From Streptomyces sp. S.PNR 29 (GTDB taxonomy: Bacteria; Actinomycetota; Actinomycetes; Streptomycetales; Streptomycetaceae), in assembly GCF_030386795.1 (NCBI RefSeq), contig NZ_JANUQM010000002.1:744001-808000 (forward strand): 64,000 bases of DNA. Direction: 5' to 3'. How positions within the stretch are numbered: position 1 is the stretch's first letter; each line of letters opens with the position of its first letter. This document shows positions 1-8,437 of this stretch, in pieces. The translations under genes were made by a program, and so were the position numbers. The notes below the pieces were generated by a model. The model did not search any database. It worked only from the letters and a program-made list of their open reading frames with translations, and was not told the origin of the DNA.

Positions 1-615
1 TACTCCCTCGCGGGTCACCCGAAGTACACGATCACCAGTGGCACCGTCACCCTCGACGGCGAGGACGTCCTGGAGATGTCCGTCGACGAGCGCGCCCGCG
101 CCGGTCTGTTCCTGGCGATGCAGTACCCGGTCGAGGTCCCCGGCGTCTCGGTCTCCAACTTCCTGCGCACCTCCGCCACCGCCATCCGCGGCGAGGCCCC
201 GAAGCTGCGCACCTGGGTGAAGGAGGTCAAGGAGGCCATGGAGCGCCTCAACATGGACCCCTCCTTCGCCGAGCGCAACGTCAACGAGGGCTTCTCCGGC
301 GGTGAGAAGAAGCGCCACGAGATCCTCCAGCTGGAGCTGCTCAAGCCGAAGGTCGCGATCCTCGACGAGACCGACTCGGGTCTGGACGTCGACGCGCTCC
401 GGGTCGTGTCCGAGGGCGTCAACCGCGTCCGCGAGACCGGCGAGGTCGGCACCCTGCTGATCACGCACTACACGCGCATCCTGCGCTACATCAAGCCCGA
501 CCACGTCCACGTCTTCTCGGCCGGCCGCATCGTCGAGTCCGGCGGCGCCGAGCTCGCCGACAAGCTGGAGGAAGAGGGCTACGAGGCATACACGAAGGGT
601 GGCGTATCCGCGTGA
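1..615 (+). CDS. sufC: Fe-S cluster assembly ATPase SufC (5' end outside window)
   Basis: ABC-type ATPase of the SUF iron-sulfur assembly complex; known to work in the cytosol with SufB/SufD. The reading frame is open from base 1, so the N-terminus and Walker A are missing and 204 residues of about 250 are present. Visible are the ABC signature FSGGEKKR, the Walker B stretch VAILDETDSGLD and the switch histidine in LLITHYTR, all in the spacing of SufC. The stop overlaps the GTG start of sufS, so translation is coupled. No N-terminal frameshift is seen; the gene is simply cut by the window edge. Confidence 0.96.
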   Translation, partial: YSLAGHPKYTITSGTVTLDGEDVLEMSVDERARAGLFLAMQYPVEVPGVSVSNFLRTSATAIRGEAPKLRTWVKEVKEAMERLNMDPSFAERNVNEGFSGGEKKRHEILQLELLKPKVAILDETDSGLDVDALRVVSEGVNRVRETGEVGTLLITHYTRILRYIKPDHVHVFSAGRIVESGGAELADKLEEEGYEAYTKGGVSA

Positions 616-1868
616 CACAGCTGCCGGGCCTCCTCGACACCGAGGCGCTCCGCAAGGACTTCCCGATCCTGGACCGCGTCGTCCACGACGGAAAGAAGCT
701 CGTCTATCTCGACAACGCGGCGACCTCGCAGACCCCGCGCCAGGTCATCGACGTGCTCGACGAGTACTACGAGCAGCACAACGCCAACGTCCACCGTGGC
801 GTGCACGTCCTCGCCGAGGAGGCCACGGCGCTGTACGAGGGCGCGCGTGACAAGGTCGCCGCGTTCATCAACGCGCCGAGCCGCGACGAGGTGATCTTCA
901 CCAAGAACGCCTCCGAGTCGCTCAACCTCGTGGCGAACATGCTGGGCTGGGCCGACGAGCCCTACCGCGTGGACTCCGAGACCGAGATCGTCATCACGGA
1001 GATGGAGCACCACTCCAACATCGTGCCGTGGCAGCTGCTGGCGCAGCGCACGGGCGCGAAGCTGAAGTGGTTCGGCCTGACCGACGACGGCCGTCTCGAC
1101 CTGTCGAACATCGAGGAGATCATCACGGAGAAGACGAAGATCGTCTCCTTCGTGCTGGTGTCCAACATCCTCGGCACGCTCAACCCGGTCGAGGCGATAG
1201 TCCGCCGGGCGCAGGAGGTCGGCGCGCTGGTCTGCGTCGACGCCTCCCAGGCGGCGCCGCACATGCCGCTGGACGTGCAGGCCCTGCAGGCCGACTTCGT
1301 GGCCTTCACCGGCCACAAGATGTGCGGCCCGACCGGCATCGGCGTGCTCTGGGGCCGCCAGGAGCTGCTGGAGGACCTGCCTCCGTTCCTCGGCGGCGGC
1401 GAGATGATCGAGACGGTGTCGATGCACTCGTCGACGTACGCTCCCGCCCCGCACAAGTTCGAGGCGGGCACCCCGCCGATCGCGCAGGCGGTCGGACTGG
1501 GCGCGGCGATCGACTACCTCGACTCGATCGGCATGGACCGGATCCTCGCCCACGAGCACGCGCTCACCGACTACGCGGTGAAGCGGCTGGCGGACGTCCC
1601 CGACCTGCGCATCATCGGCCCGACCACGGCCGAGGACCGGGGCGCGGCGATCTCCTTCACGCTCGGTGACATCCACCCGCACGACGTGGGCCAGGTCCTT
1701 GACGAGCAGGGCATCGCCGTCCGGGTCGGTCACCACTGCGCCCGCCCGGTCTGCCTGCGGTACGGAATTCCTGCGACCACGCGAGCGTCGTTCTATCTGT
1801 ACTCCACGCCGGCGGAGATCGACGCGCTGGTCGACGGCCTGGAGCACGTACGGAACTTCTTCGGCTGA
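612..1868 (+). CDS. sufS: Cysteine desulfurase SufS
   Basis: PLP-dependent class V aminotransferase-fold enzyme that removes sulfur from cysteine and passes it on as persulfide for Fe-S assembly. The 418-residue protein has the PLP lysine in FTGHKMCGPTG (Lys236) and the persulfide cysteine in RVGHHCARPVC (Cys376). The short group II (SufS-type) active-site loop is present. The GTG start lies inside the sufC stop region, and sufU follows after a 16-bp gap. Length and motifs match complete family members; nothing is odd. Confidence 0.97.
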   Translation: MTQLPGLLDTEALRKDFPILDRVVHDGKKLVYLDNAATSQTPRQVIDVLDEYYEQHNANVHRGVHVLAEEATALYEGARDKVAAFINAPSRDEVIFTKNASESLNLVANMLGWADEPYRVDSETEIVITEMEHHSNIVPWQLLAQRTGAKLKWFGLTDDGRLDLSNIEEIITEKTKIVSFVLVSNILGTLNPVEAIVRRAQEVGALVCVDASQAAPHMPLDVQALQADFVAFTGHKMCGPTGIGVLWGRQELLEDLPPFLGGGEMIETVSMHSSTYAPAPHKFEAGTPPIAQAVGLGAAIDYLDSIGMDRILAHEHALTDYAVKRLADVPDLRIIGPTTAEDRGAAISFTLGDIHPHDVGQVLDEQGIAVRVGHHCARPVCLRYGIPATTRASFYLYSTPAEIDALVDGLEHVRNFFG

Positions 1869-1884
1869 CGGGACGAGCGATCGC

Positions 1885-2352
1885 ATGAAGCTGGACTCCA
1901 TGTACCAGGAAGTCATCCTGGACCACTACAAGAACCCGCACGGGCGGGGCTTGCGGGATGGCGACGCCGAGGTGCACCACGTGAACCCGACGTGCGGCGA
2001 CGAGATCACCCTGCGTGTGAAGTACGACGGCACGAAGATCGAGGACGTCTCCTACGAGGGCCAGGGCTGCTCCATCAGCCAGGCCTCGGCCTCCGTGCTG
2101 AACGAACTCCTCGTCGGCAAGGACCTGGCCGACGCGCGGAAGATCCAGGAGACCTTCCTGGAGCTGATGCAGTCCAAGGGCAGGATCGAGCCCGACGACG
2201 CGATGGAGGACATCCTGGAGGACGCGGTGGCGTTCGCCGGGGTGTCCAAGTACCCGGCCCGGGTCAAGTGCGCCCTGTTGAGCTGGATGGCCTGGAAGGA
2301 CGCGACGGCCCAGGTGCTGGGCGGAGCCGACGCCGAAAGGAAGACGGCATGA
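1885..2352 (+). CDS. sufU: Fe-S assembly sulfur transfer protein SufU
   Basis: IscU-like protein of 155 residues. In Gram-positive SUF systems SufU is a zinc protein that accepts persulfide sulfur from SufS rather than a classical scaffold. Three conserved cysteines are visible in NPTCGDE, GQGCSIS and RVKCALL, with the Asp next to the first one that stabilises the Zn site. The ATG at 1885 starts the conserved sequence MKLDSMYQEVILDHY; the same frame is open upstream only as an extension through the sufS end. It overlaps the next gene by ATGA at 2349. Confidence 0.95.
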   Translation: MKLDSMYQEVILDHYKNPHGRGLRDGDAEVHHVNPTCGDEITLRVKYDGTKIEDVSYEGQGCSISQASASVLNELLVGKDLADARKIQETFLELMQSKGRIEPDDAMEDILEDAVAFAGVSKYPARVKCALLSWMAWKDATAQVLGGADAERKTA

Positions 2353-2684
2353 GCGACACCGTGGAGATGAAGCCGGTCTCGGAGGAGGAGCTCCGCGAGG
2401 CCCTGATGGACGTCGTCGACCCCGAGCTGGGCATCGACGTCGTCAACCTCGGCCTGATCTACGGCATCCACATCGACGACGAGGCGAACGTCGCCACCGT
2501 CGACATGACCCTGACCTCGGCGGCCTGCCCGCTGACGGACGTCATCGAGGACCAGGCCAAGTCCGCCACGGACGGCCTCGTCAAGGAACTCCGCATCAAC
2601 TGGGTCTGGATGCCGCCGTGGGGCCCCGACAAGATCACGGACGACGGCCGCGAGCAGCTGCGGGCGCTCGGGTTCAACGTCTGA
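2349..2684 (+). CDS. MIP18/DUF59 family Fe-S assembly protein (SufT-like)
   Basis: Small 111-residue protein of the MIP18 (DUF59) family, members of which help mature Fe-S proteins. Family hallmarks visible are the opening VVDPELGIDVVNLGLIYG and the later TSAACPLTD with its conserved cysteine, followed by a tryptophan-rich stretch WVWMPPWGPD. It is the last gene of the suf operon, overlapping sufU by four bases and followed 18 bp later by a strong hairpin. A direct role in carrier or target maturation is inferred from family and operon position. Confidence 0.92.
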   Translation: MSDTVEMKPVSEEELREALMDVVDPELGIDVVNLGLIYGIHIDDEANVATVDMTLTSAACPLTDVIEDQAKSATDGLVKELRINWVWMPPWGPDKITDDGREQLRALGFNV

Positions 2685-2702
2685 CACCCACCGGCCGGTA
2701 TG

Positions 2703-2733
2703 AACGGCGACGTCCCTCGGGGGCGTCGCCGTT
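2703..2733 (+). terminator. Terminator of the suf operon
   Basis: A perfect 10-bp stem, AACGGCGACG paired with CGTCGCCGTT, with an 11-nt loop, starts 18 bp after the last suf gene and ends in TTTC. The neighbour beyond points the other way, so it can serve both strands. Confidence 0.8.
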
Positions 2734-2759
2734 TCTCGTACCCTCCCCTTGAGGACGAC

Positions 2760-3578
2760 TCAGGCCAGCCCGTCCACCAGCTGGAACGCCGAGTCCGCGA
2801 GGTAGAGGCCGGAGTGCTGGTACGGGTCGAGGCGGAGCTGGAAGTTCTGGTGGCGCAGGAAGCGGCCGGGGTAGTTCACCGACTCCAGCATCACCGCCCC
2901 GGAGTGGGGTGCGGCACGGGGGCAGAACGTGGCGTCGCGGCGGAAGACGGACGAGTCGTCGTCGTGTTCCGCGCGCAGCACGAAGGAGCGGTGGCGGAGG
3001 TAGGCGCCGTCGGCCGTGGCGAACGAGTAGCAGGAGGCGTCGGACAGGCCCTTGACCAGGGTGAAGGTGGCGTCCTGCCGGGCCTGGTCGGAGCCGGCCG
3101 GGTCGAGCCTGACGTAACCGCCGCTCACATGCCAGTAGCGGTCCGGGTAGTTGACCGAGCGGACCGACTTGTGGACGGCCTCGGGCTTCGGCTTCTTGGC
3201 GGAACTCTCCTTCGGTGCGGGGGCCTTCGACGGCTTGGCGGAGGGCGAGGCCTTGTGGGTGGGCCGGCCGGAGGAGGGTGCCGCCGTGGTGGGCCGGGCC
3301 GACGGAGCGTGGGGCTTCGCGGTGGGCGTGGCCGAGTCGGTGGCGAAGAAGATCAGGCCGGGTACCGTCGTGGCGGACTTGGGTTCCGGTACCGGCGGTG
3401 ACGCCTTGTCAGTGGGCGTGCGCGTGACCAGGAGCGCGGTCGTGCACGCCGCGACCGTGGCCAGGGCCAGAGCGCCGGCCAGCCAGAGCCGCCGGGTTCC
3501 GGGTATGTGGGAGGTGTCGGGAGCCCAGCCGTTCTCCCATGGCTGGGAGGGAGTGGGCCGGGGGTCCTTCTCTGGCAT
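2760..3578 (-). CDS. Membrane-anchored AbfB (CBM42-type) carbohydrate-binding protein
   Basis: 272 residues: a short cytosolic N-terminus, one membrane segment at about residues 29-47 (WLAGALALATVAACTTALLV), a Pro/Ser/Thr/Lys-rich spacer of about 80 residues, then an AbfB beta-trefoil domain. The domain shows repeated SVNYPDRYWHVSGG / ESVNYPGRFLRHQN elements. AbfB domains bind arabinofuranose side chains and are normally attached to arabinofuranosidases; here no catalytic domain exists. ATG at 3578 is chosen over an upstream in-frame start because an AAGGAA ribosome site lies 7 nt before it. Role as a surface arabinan-binding protein is inference. Confidence 0.85.
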   Translation of the reverse strand: MPEKDPRPTPSQPWENGWAPDTSHIPGTRRLWLAGALALATVAACTTALLVTRTPTDKASPPVPEPKSATTVPGLIFFATDSATPTAKPHAPSARPTTAAPSSGRPTHKASPSAKPSKAPAPKESSAKKPKPEAVHKSVRSVNYPDRYWHVSGGYVRLDPAGSDQARQDATFTLVKGLSDASCYSFATADGAYLRHRSFVLRAEHDDDSSVFRRDATFCPRAAPHSGAVMLESVNYPGRFLRHQNFQLRLDPYQHSGLYLADSAFQLVDGLA

Positions 3579-3714
3579 GCGCTGTTCCTTCGGCGGCGCG
3601 CGCGTGGCTACGGCCAACGGCTGCCGCTGGTGTTGTGAGGGTTCGGTAAAGAGTGGTGACACAGTAGTAGACGAGGTGACTTACCAGTAGCTGTTTGGGT
3701 CAGCGGTTTCCACA

Positions 3715-4087
3715 TTGCGATCTCGCCGGGTCAACCGTCCTCTGCTGGCGGCGCTCGGGCATCAGCTGCCCCTCCAGGCGGGCAAGGGCTACAGCTTCTC
3801 CGTCGGCCTCGACCCGGCGCCCCGGCACACCCTGTACTTCGGTGAGCGCCGGGCCGTGGCCTCACCGATACCACGCGCATCGGCGGGACGATGGAGCTGA
3901 GCGGCAACAACAACCGCCTCGACTGGCGCCGCGTCGTCGCCGTCGCCCTCGCGACCCGGCACTACCTGGGCCGCTGATTCGACGACCCGGACGACCTGGT
4001 GGGCCTGACCGGCTCGCCGAGTACGTCCGCACGGGCCGCCGCCCGGGGTCCCTCGCGCCCTTCGGCTTCGACCGGCTGGGCGGCTGA
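3715..4087 (+). pseudogene. Remnant of an FAD-dependent D-amino-acid dehydrogenase (DadA-like)
   Basis: Only the C-terminal third of a DadA-type oxidoreductase is recognisable and it is spread over three frames. LPLQAGKGYSFSV (frame of 3715) is followed after a -1 shift near 3860 by TTRIGGTMELSG and LDWRRVVAVALATRHYLGR. A TGA at 3975-3977 then sits where family members have Trp, FDDPDDLVGLT continues in the same frame, and the tail changes frame once more. The N-terminal FAD domain is absent. No active product is expected. Confidence 0.8.
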
Positions 4088-4094
4088 ACCGGCG

Positions 4095-4154
4095 GTGCGC
4101 ACGGCCGTACGGGCCGGGACGCAGGTGTGCACGGCCGTACGGGCCGGAACGCGG
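4095..4154. repeat. Two tandem 30-bp repeats upstream of the SMR gene
   Basis: Units 4095-4124 and 4125-4154 share the core CACGGCCGTACGGGCCGG and differ at three positions (C/T at position 4, G/A at 24, A/G at 29). A truncated third unit (GTGTGTACAG) leads into the 22-bp palindrome. The core CCGTACGG is itself palindromic. Confidence 0.85.
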
Positions 4155-4164
4155 GTGTGTACAG

Positions 4165-4186
4165 GTGTACACATCGATGTGTACAC
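4165..4186. promoter_or_regulatory. 22-bp perfect palindrome, likely TetR operator
   Basis: Half-site GTGTACACATC followed directly by its exact reverse complement. It ends 8 bp before the ATG of the SMR gene, where a bound repressor would block transcription. The TetR gene in the same operon is the obvious ligand, as in QacR-type autoregulated efflux systems; binding is inferred. Confidence 0.75.
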
Positions 4187-4194
4187 TCGTACAT

Positions 4195-4515
4195 ATGGGA
4201 TACCTGCTGCTCGCCGGAGCCATCGCCGCCGAGGTGGCCGGGACGACCGCCATGAAGTACAGCGACGGGTTCAGCAGGCTGTGGCCGTCGCTGCTGACCC
4301 TCCTCGGCTACCTCCTGTCCTTCGCACTGCTGGCGCAGACGCTGAAGACCCTCTCGGTCGGCACGGCCTACGCGATCTGGGCCGGCGTCGGCACCGCGGC
4401 CATCGCCACGATCGGGATCATGTTCCTGGGGGAGGGGGTGACCGTCGCCAAGGCCGTCGGCATCGCGCTGATCATCGTCGGTGTGGTGGTGCTCAACCTG
4501 GGAGGAGCGCACTGA
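4195..4515 (+). CDS. Small multidrug resistance (SMR/EmrE-type) efflux protein
   Basis: 106-residue four-helix membrane protein that exports cationic compounds with proton antiport as a dimer. The essential glutamate in helix 1 is present (AAEVAGTTAMKYSDG, Glu12 by the ATG used). GTAYAIWAGVGTA of helix 3 and GVVVLNLGG of helix 4 are also family hallmarks. No Shine-Dalgarno sequence precedes ATG 4195, so the mRNA may be leaderless or nearly so; an upstream in-frame GTG lies inside the operator and is unlikely. It overlaps the TetR regulator gene by one base. Confidence 0.94.
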   Translation: MGYLLLAGAIAAEVAGTTAMKYSDGFSRLWPSLLTLLGYLLSFALLAQTLKTLSVGTAYAIWAGVGTAAIATIGIMFLGEGVTVAKAVGIALIIVGVVVLNLGGAH

Positions 4516-5057
4516 TGCCCCGGCGCTACGACCCCGAGCGGCGGCAGCGGATCATCGACGCGGCGATCCGGGTCGTGGGGGAGAAGGGGCTCGCCGGGCT
4601 GAGCCACCGCTCCGTCGCGGCCGAGGCCGATGTGCCGCTCGGCTCCACGACGTACCACTTCAAGACCCTCGACGAGCTGATGGTCGCCGCGCTGCGGCAG
4701 GCCAACGAGGGCTTCGCCAAGGTGGTCGCCTCGCGCGGCGGCCTGGAGGACCCGCGCACCGACCTGGCCGCGGAACTGGCCGGCTGGATGGGGGAGTGGC
4801 TCGCGGGGGAGCGCACCGGGGTCGAGCTGGAGTACGAGCTCTACCTCGCCGCCCTGCGCCGCCCCGCCCTGCGTCCGGTGGCCGCCGAGTGGGCGCGGGA
4901 CCTGGCCGACCGGCTCGCCCGGCGCACGGACCCGGTCACGGCACGGGCGCTGGTCGCGCTGATGGACGGCATCTGTCTGCAGGTGCTGCTGACGGACGTG
5001 CCGTACGACGAGGCCTACGCGCGGGAGGTGCTGGCCCGGGTCATCCCCGAGCGCTGA
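4515..5057 (+). CDS. TetR-family repressor of the SMR gene
   Basis: 180-residue TetR regulator with an N-terminal HTH (residues about 8-55; recognition helix around VPLGSTTYHFKTLDEL) and a C-terminal ligand/dimerisation region of the TetR_C_6-like type. It starts at a TGATG overlap with the SMR gene, so both are made from one transcript, and the 22-bp palindrome before the operon is the likely target. Its end overlaps the convergent hxlR-type gene by 17 bp. Confidence 0.93.
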   Translation: MPRRYDPERRQRIIDAAIRVVGEKGLAGLSHRSVAAEADVPLGSTTYHFKTLDELMVAALRQANEGFAKVVASRGGLEDPRTDLAAELAGWMGEWLAGERTGVELEYELYLAALRRPALRPVAAEWARDLADRLARRTDPVTARALVALMDGICLQVLLTDVPYDEAYAREVLARVIPER

Positions 5058-5928
5058 GCCGGCGGACCGTCGCCAGCGCCGCGTCCACGCTTCCCGTGAC
5101 GTCGGTGACCGGGAACTGCACATCCCGGACGACCCGTTCGCGGTCGACGACCAGCGTCAGCCGTTTGAGCCGGCTCACGCCCGCCGCCCGGAACGTCGGC
5201 AGCCGGAGCGCGGCGATCAGGGACAGCCCGGCGTCGGAGAGCAGGGGGAAGCCGAGCCGCTCCTGCTCGGCGAAGGCGCGCTGCTCGTCGGGGCGTTGGG
5301 TCGAGACCCCGTGCACGGTGGCGCCCGCGGCGGTGAACTCGGCGAGCCGGTCCCGGTAGGTGCAGGACTCCAGGGTGCAGCCGGGGGCGCCGGGGATGTC
5401 CGCCCAGCCCGGCGGACAGGCGTCGGCGCGGGCGAAGGCGCCGGGGAAGCAGTACAGGACCGTGTACGGCGTGTCCGGCGCGACCGGGTCGCGCGGTTCC
5501 CCCTCGTGGTCGGGCAGGTACAGCTCGGGGATCCGGGCGCCCGGCAGTTCGTGGACCCGCCGGGCCTCCGTGGAGGCCTCCGCCGCCGTGGCCGTCGTGC
5601 TCCCGTCGCCCAGGATCCAGGCGTCACCCCAGTCCTGGAGCGCCACCAGGACGGGGAGCAGCGCCCGGCCGCGCGGAGTGAGGCGGTACTCGTGGCGCAC
5701 GGGGCGCTCCTGATACGGCACGCGCGTGAGCACCTCCGCCTCGACGAGCAGGCGCAGCCGCTCCGTCAGCACCTTCCGGGACAGGCCCAGTTCGCGCTGC
5801 AGCTCGTCGAAGCGGTGCACTCCGCGGGCGGTGTCCCGCACGATCAGCAGGGTCCACCAGTCGCCGACGACGTCCAGGGCCTGTGCGATGGCGCAGGTGG
5901 AATCCTCCAGGCTCGTCCTGCGGGCCAT
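5041..5928 (-). CDS. HxlR-type HTH regulator fused to a PrxQ-like peroxiredoxin
   Basis: 295 residues with two parts. Residues about 1-105 form an HxlR winged helix (CAIAQALDVVGDWWTLLIVRD, shown here in part; ELGLSRKVLTERL; HEYRLTPRGRALLPVL). Residues about 145-295 form an AhpC/TSA thioredoxin fold with GAPGCTLESCTYRD, the PrxQ pattern where the peroxidatic and resolving cysteines sit five apart. Start 5928 is chosen for its AAGGGACGAGG ribosome site; an in-frame ATG at 5994 lacks one. It is divergent from an MFS transporter. Coupling of redox sensing to DNA binding in one chain is inference. Confidence 0.88.
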   Translation of the reverse strand: MARRTSLEDSTCAIAQALDVVGDWWTLLIVRDTARGVHRFDELQRELGLSRKVLTERLRLLVEAEVLTRVPYQERPVRHEYRLTPRGRALLPVLVALQDWGDAWILGDGSTTATAAEASTEARRVHELPGARIPELYLPDHEGEPRDPVAPDTPYTVLYCFPGAFARADACPPGWADIPGAPGCTLESCTYRDRLAEFTAAGATVHGVSTQRPDEQRAFAEQERLGFPLLSDAGLSLIAALRLPTFRAAGVSRLKRLTLVVDRERVVRDVQFPVTDVTGSVDAALATVRRLSARG

Positions 5929-6002
5929 GACCCTCGTCCCTTCGTTCACCTCGACCGCCGTCGGTTCCGTCGGCCGTTGACCCGAGGCTGTCATGCTGAC
6001 AT

Positions 6003-6027
6003 AGTCAGTTCCCAAAATGAACTCACT
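6003..6027. promoter_or_regulatory. Inverted repeat between hxlR-type and MFS genes
   Basis: AGTCAGTTC and GAACTCACT are separated by 7 AT-rich bases and match as an inverted repeat at 8 of 9 positions. It is the only AT-rich stretch in the divergent intergenic region. HxlR proteins bind such sites next to their own genes; assignment is inferred. Confidence 0.55.
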
Positions 6028-6042
6028 GGACGGGGGGAACGG

Positions 6043-7281
6043 GTGGGAGCGCTGAGGGACGTGCCGCGTACGGTGTGGCTGCTGGCCTGCGGCACTTTCG
6101 TGAACAGCGCCGTGAGCGTCGGCTTCGCCTACCTGTTCCTCTACCTGACCGGCCAGCGCGGGCTGGGCGCGGGCGAGGCGGGCCTGATCAGCGGCGTCGG
6201 GGGAGTCGGGCTGGTCGCGGGGAACTTCACCGGCGGCTGGTTCGGGGACCGGTTCGGGCACCGGCGCGTGCTGCTGACGGCCGCCGCCGCGGCGGGGGCG
6301 CTGCTGGCGGCCGTGCCCGTGCTGCCGACGCTCGCGCTGTACGCCGTACTGCCGCTCGCGGAGTACGCCGCCGGCGTGCAGCGCGCCGCGAACTCCGCGC
6401 TCGTCGCGGTCGTCGTGCCCGAGGGGGCGCGGCGGCAGGCGTTCGCCCTGGTGCGTACGGCGGGCAACGGCGGGTTCGCCGTCGGGCCCGTACTCGGCGC
6501 GCTGGTCGCCACACGGCTGTCGTACGACTGGCTGTACGTCGCCGAAGGGCTCGGTGGCCTCGGCTTCGCCTGCTGGACCGCCCGGGTGGTTCCGGCACGG
6601 GGAGCCGGCCGGACGAAGCCGGGCCGGGGTGGTGTGTGGCCGGCGCTGCGGGCGCGCCCGGCGGTGCTGGTGCTGCTGGCGGCGATCCTGGTCGTCGACG
6701 TCGTCTACCGTCAGCAGTACTCGACGTTCCCCGTCTTCCTCGCAGGCCACGGGCTCGGCGTGGGCGTGTACGGGGCGCTGCTCGCGGTCAACGGCGCTGT
6801 GTGCCTGTGCCTGGAGCTGCCCGCCGCGCTCGCCCTGCGCCGCCGGTCGCCGCTGCACATCGTCGGCACCGGGCTGCTGCTGGTCGGCGCGGGGTACGGG
6901 GTGCTGCTGCTCGGGGCGGGCCTCGGGACGGCCGTCGCGATGATGGTGCTGCTGACCCTGGGCGAGCTGCTCTACAAGACGACCGCCACCGCGTACGTCG
7001 CCGATCAGGCGCCGGAGCATGTCCTCGGGCGTTTTCAGTCGCTGTACTCCGGCGTGTCCATCAGCGGGATGGTGCTGGCGGCGCCGCTCGGCGGGGCGGT
7101 GTACGAGGCGGCGCCGGGCGTGTTGTGGCCGGTCTGCGCGGGTCTGGCGGCGGCAGCCGGGGGTGCTGTGCTGGTGAGCGGGCGGTGGAGGCGGTCCGGG
7201 ACCGGCGTGGCGCAGGGTGCCGTGCCCCTGACCGGGCCTCGCCCGGAGGTCACCACCGCCGCGCCCCGCGCCGACGGGTGA
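6043..7281 (+). CDS. MFS transporter
   Basis: 412-residue major facilitator with 12 predicted membrane segments and the loop 2-3 signature GNFTGGWFGDRFGHRRVLL. The central loop is short and the tail (about 30 residues) is soluble. GTG 6043 is preceded by a G-run ribosome site; a second in-frame GTG at 6061 is possible. Substrate is unknown; drug-type efflux (DHA1-like) is plausible from the motif and from divergent pairing with a redox-type regulator. Confidence 0.88.
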   Translation: MGALRDVPRTVWLLACGTFVNSAVSVGFAYLFLYLTGQRGLGAGEAGLISGVGGVGLVAGNFTGGWFGDRFGHRRVLLTAAAAAGALLAAVPVLPTLALYAVLPLAEYAAGVQRAANSALVAVVVPEGARRQAFALVRTAGNGGFAVGPVLGALVATRLSYDWLYVAEGLGGLGFACWTARVVPARGAGRTKPGRGGVWPALRARPAVLVLLAAILVVDVVYRQQYSTFPVFLAGHGLGVGVYGALLAVNGAVCLCLELPAALALRRRSPLHIVGTGLLLVGAGYGVLLLGAGLGTAVAMMVLLTLGELLYKTTATAYVADQAPEHVLGRFQSLYSGVSISGMVLAAPLGGAVYEAAPGVLWPVCAGLAAAAGGAVLVSGRWRRSGTGVAQGAVPLTGPRPEVTTAAPRADG

Positions 7282-7346
7282 CCGTCGGTCCCGCCCGCCA
7301 CGTGAGACACCCCGGCACCGGTTCGCCTCCCCGGCCCCCCGCCGGT

Positions 7347-7352
7347 TAGGTT
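7347..7352 (+). promoter_or_regulatory. -10 box for probably leaderless dapD
   Basis: TAGGTT lies six bases before the ATG with no Shine-Dalgarno sequence, the arrangement of leaderless Streptomyces mRNAs. A matching -35 is not clear. Confidence 0.45.
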
Positions 7353-7358
7353 GCCGTC

Positions 7359-8348
7359 ATGACCGACACGACTGCTCCCAGCACCACCGGCGCCGTTGCC
7401 GCCGGCCTCGCCACGATCGCCGCTGACGGCACCGTCCTCGACACCTGGTTCCCCGCGCCCGAGCTGGTCGCCGAACCCGGCCCGTCCGGCACCGAGCGGC
7501 TGTCCGCCGAGCGTGCCGCGGAGCTGCTCGGCGGAGGGGCGACCGCGGCGATCGGGCCGGACGCCCGCCGGGGCGTCGAGGTCGTCGCGGTCCGCACGGT
7601 CATCGCCTCCCTCGACGAGAAGCCGATCGACGCCCACGACGTCTACCTGCGTCTGCACCTGCTCTCGCACCGGCTCGTCAAGCCGCACGGCCAGAGCCTG
7701 GACGGCATGTTCGGGTTCCTCGCCAACGTCGCCTGGACCTCCCTCGGCCCGGTCGCCGTCGACGACATCGAGAAGGTCCGGCTGAACGCGCGTGCCGAGG
7801 GGCTGCACCTCCAGGTGACCTCGATCGACAAGTTCCCGCGCATGACGGACTACGTCGTCCCGAAGGGCGTCCGCATCGCCGACGCCGACCGGGTGCGGCT
7901 CGGTGCGCACCTCGCCGCGGGCACCACCGTCATGCACGAGGGCTTCGTCAACTTCAACGCGGGCACGCTCGGCACGTCGATGGTCGAGGGCCGTATCTCC
8001 GCGGGTGTCGTGGTCGGTGACGGCTCCGACATCGGCGGCGGCGCGTCGACCATGGGCACGCTGTCCGGCGGCGGCAACGTGATCATCTCCATCGGCGAGC
8101 GGTGCCTGGTCGGCGCCGAGGCGGGCGTCGGCATCGCGCTCGGCGACGAGTGCGTCGTCGAGGCCGGCCTCTACATCACCGCCGGCACCCGCGTCACCAT
8201 GCCCGACGGCCAGATCGTCAAGGCCCGTGAGCTGTCCGGCGCGTCCAACATCCTCTTCCGCCGCAACTCCGTCACGGGCACCGTCGAGGCGCGGCCGAAC
8301 AACGCGGTGTGGGGCGGGCTGAACGAGATCCTGCACAGCCACAACTGA
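7359..8348 (+). CDS. dapD: Tetrahydrodipicolinate N-succinyltransferase DapD
   Basis: 329-residue actinobacterial-type DapD, which succinylates tetrahydrodipicolinate in the lysine/diaminopimelate pathway using succinyl-CoA. The C-terminal half is a left-handed beta helix (hexapeptide repeats from about residue 165 on, with [20 protein letters not shown] and [17 protein letters not shown]). The trimer-forming N-terminal domain is complete. Monocistronic; probably transcribed without leader (TAGGTT box six bases before the ATG). A dapA paralogue lies about 4 kb downstream. Confidence 0.96.
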   Translation: MTDTTAPSTTGAVAAGLATIAADGTVLDTWFPAPELVAEPGPSGTERLSAERAAELLGGGATAAIGPDARRGVEVVAVRTVIASLDEKPIDAHDVYLRLHLLSHRLVKPHGQSLDGMFGFLANVAWTSLGPVAVDDIEKVRLNARAEGLHLQVTSIDKFPRMTDYVVPKGVRIADADRVRLGAHLAAGTTVMHEGFVNFNAGTLGTSMVEGRISAGVVVGDGSDIGGGASTMGTLSGGGNVIISIGERCLVGAEAGVGIALGDECVVEAGLYITAGTRVTMPDGQIVKARELSGASNILFRRNSVTGTVEARPNNAVWGGLNEILHSHN

Positions 8349-8437
8349 TCATGGGTGGCCGTGAGCTGCGGCCGCGTTGTCGATCGACGTCCAGTCCGCT
8401 GTCGAGCGGTCGGTAGCTGTCGGCGTTGGTCGTCGTC

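Noticed and set aside
4095..4154. CRISPR-like repeats
   Set aside because: Only two units with no spacers and no cas genes.
5929..7020. N-terminal 364-residue extension of the HxlR fusion on the minus strand
   Set aside because: It is the antisense of the MFS gene, low complexity, and a good ribosome site marks 5928.
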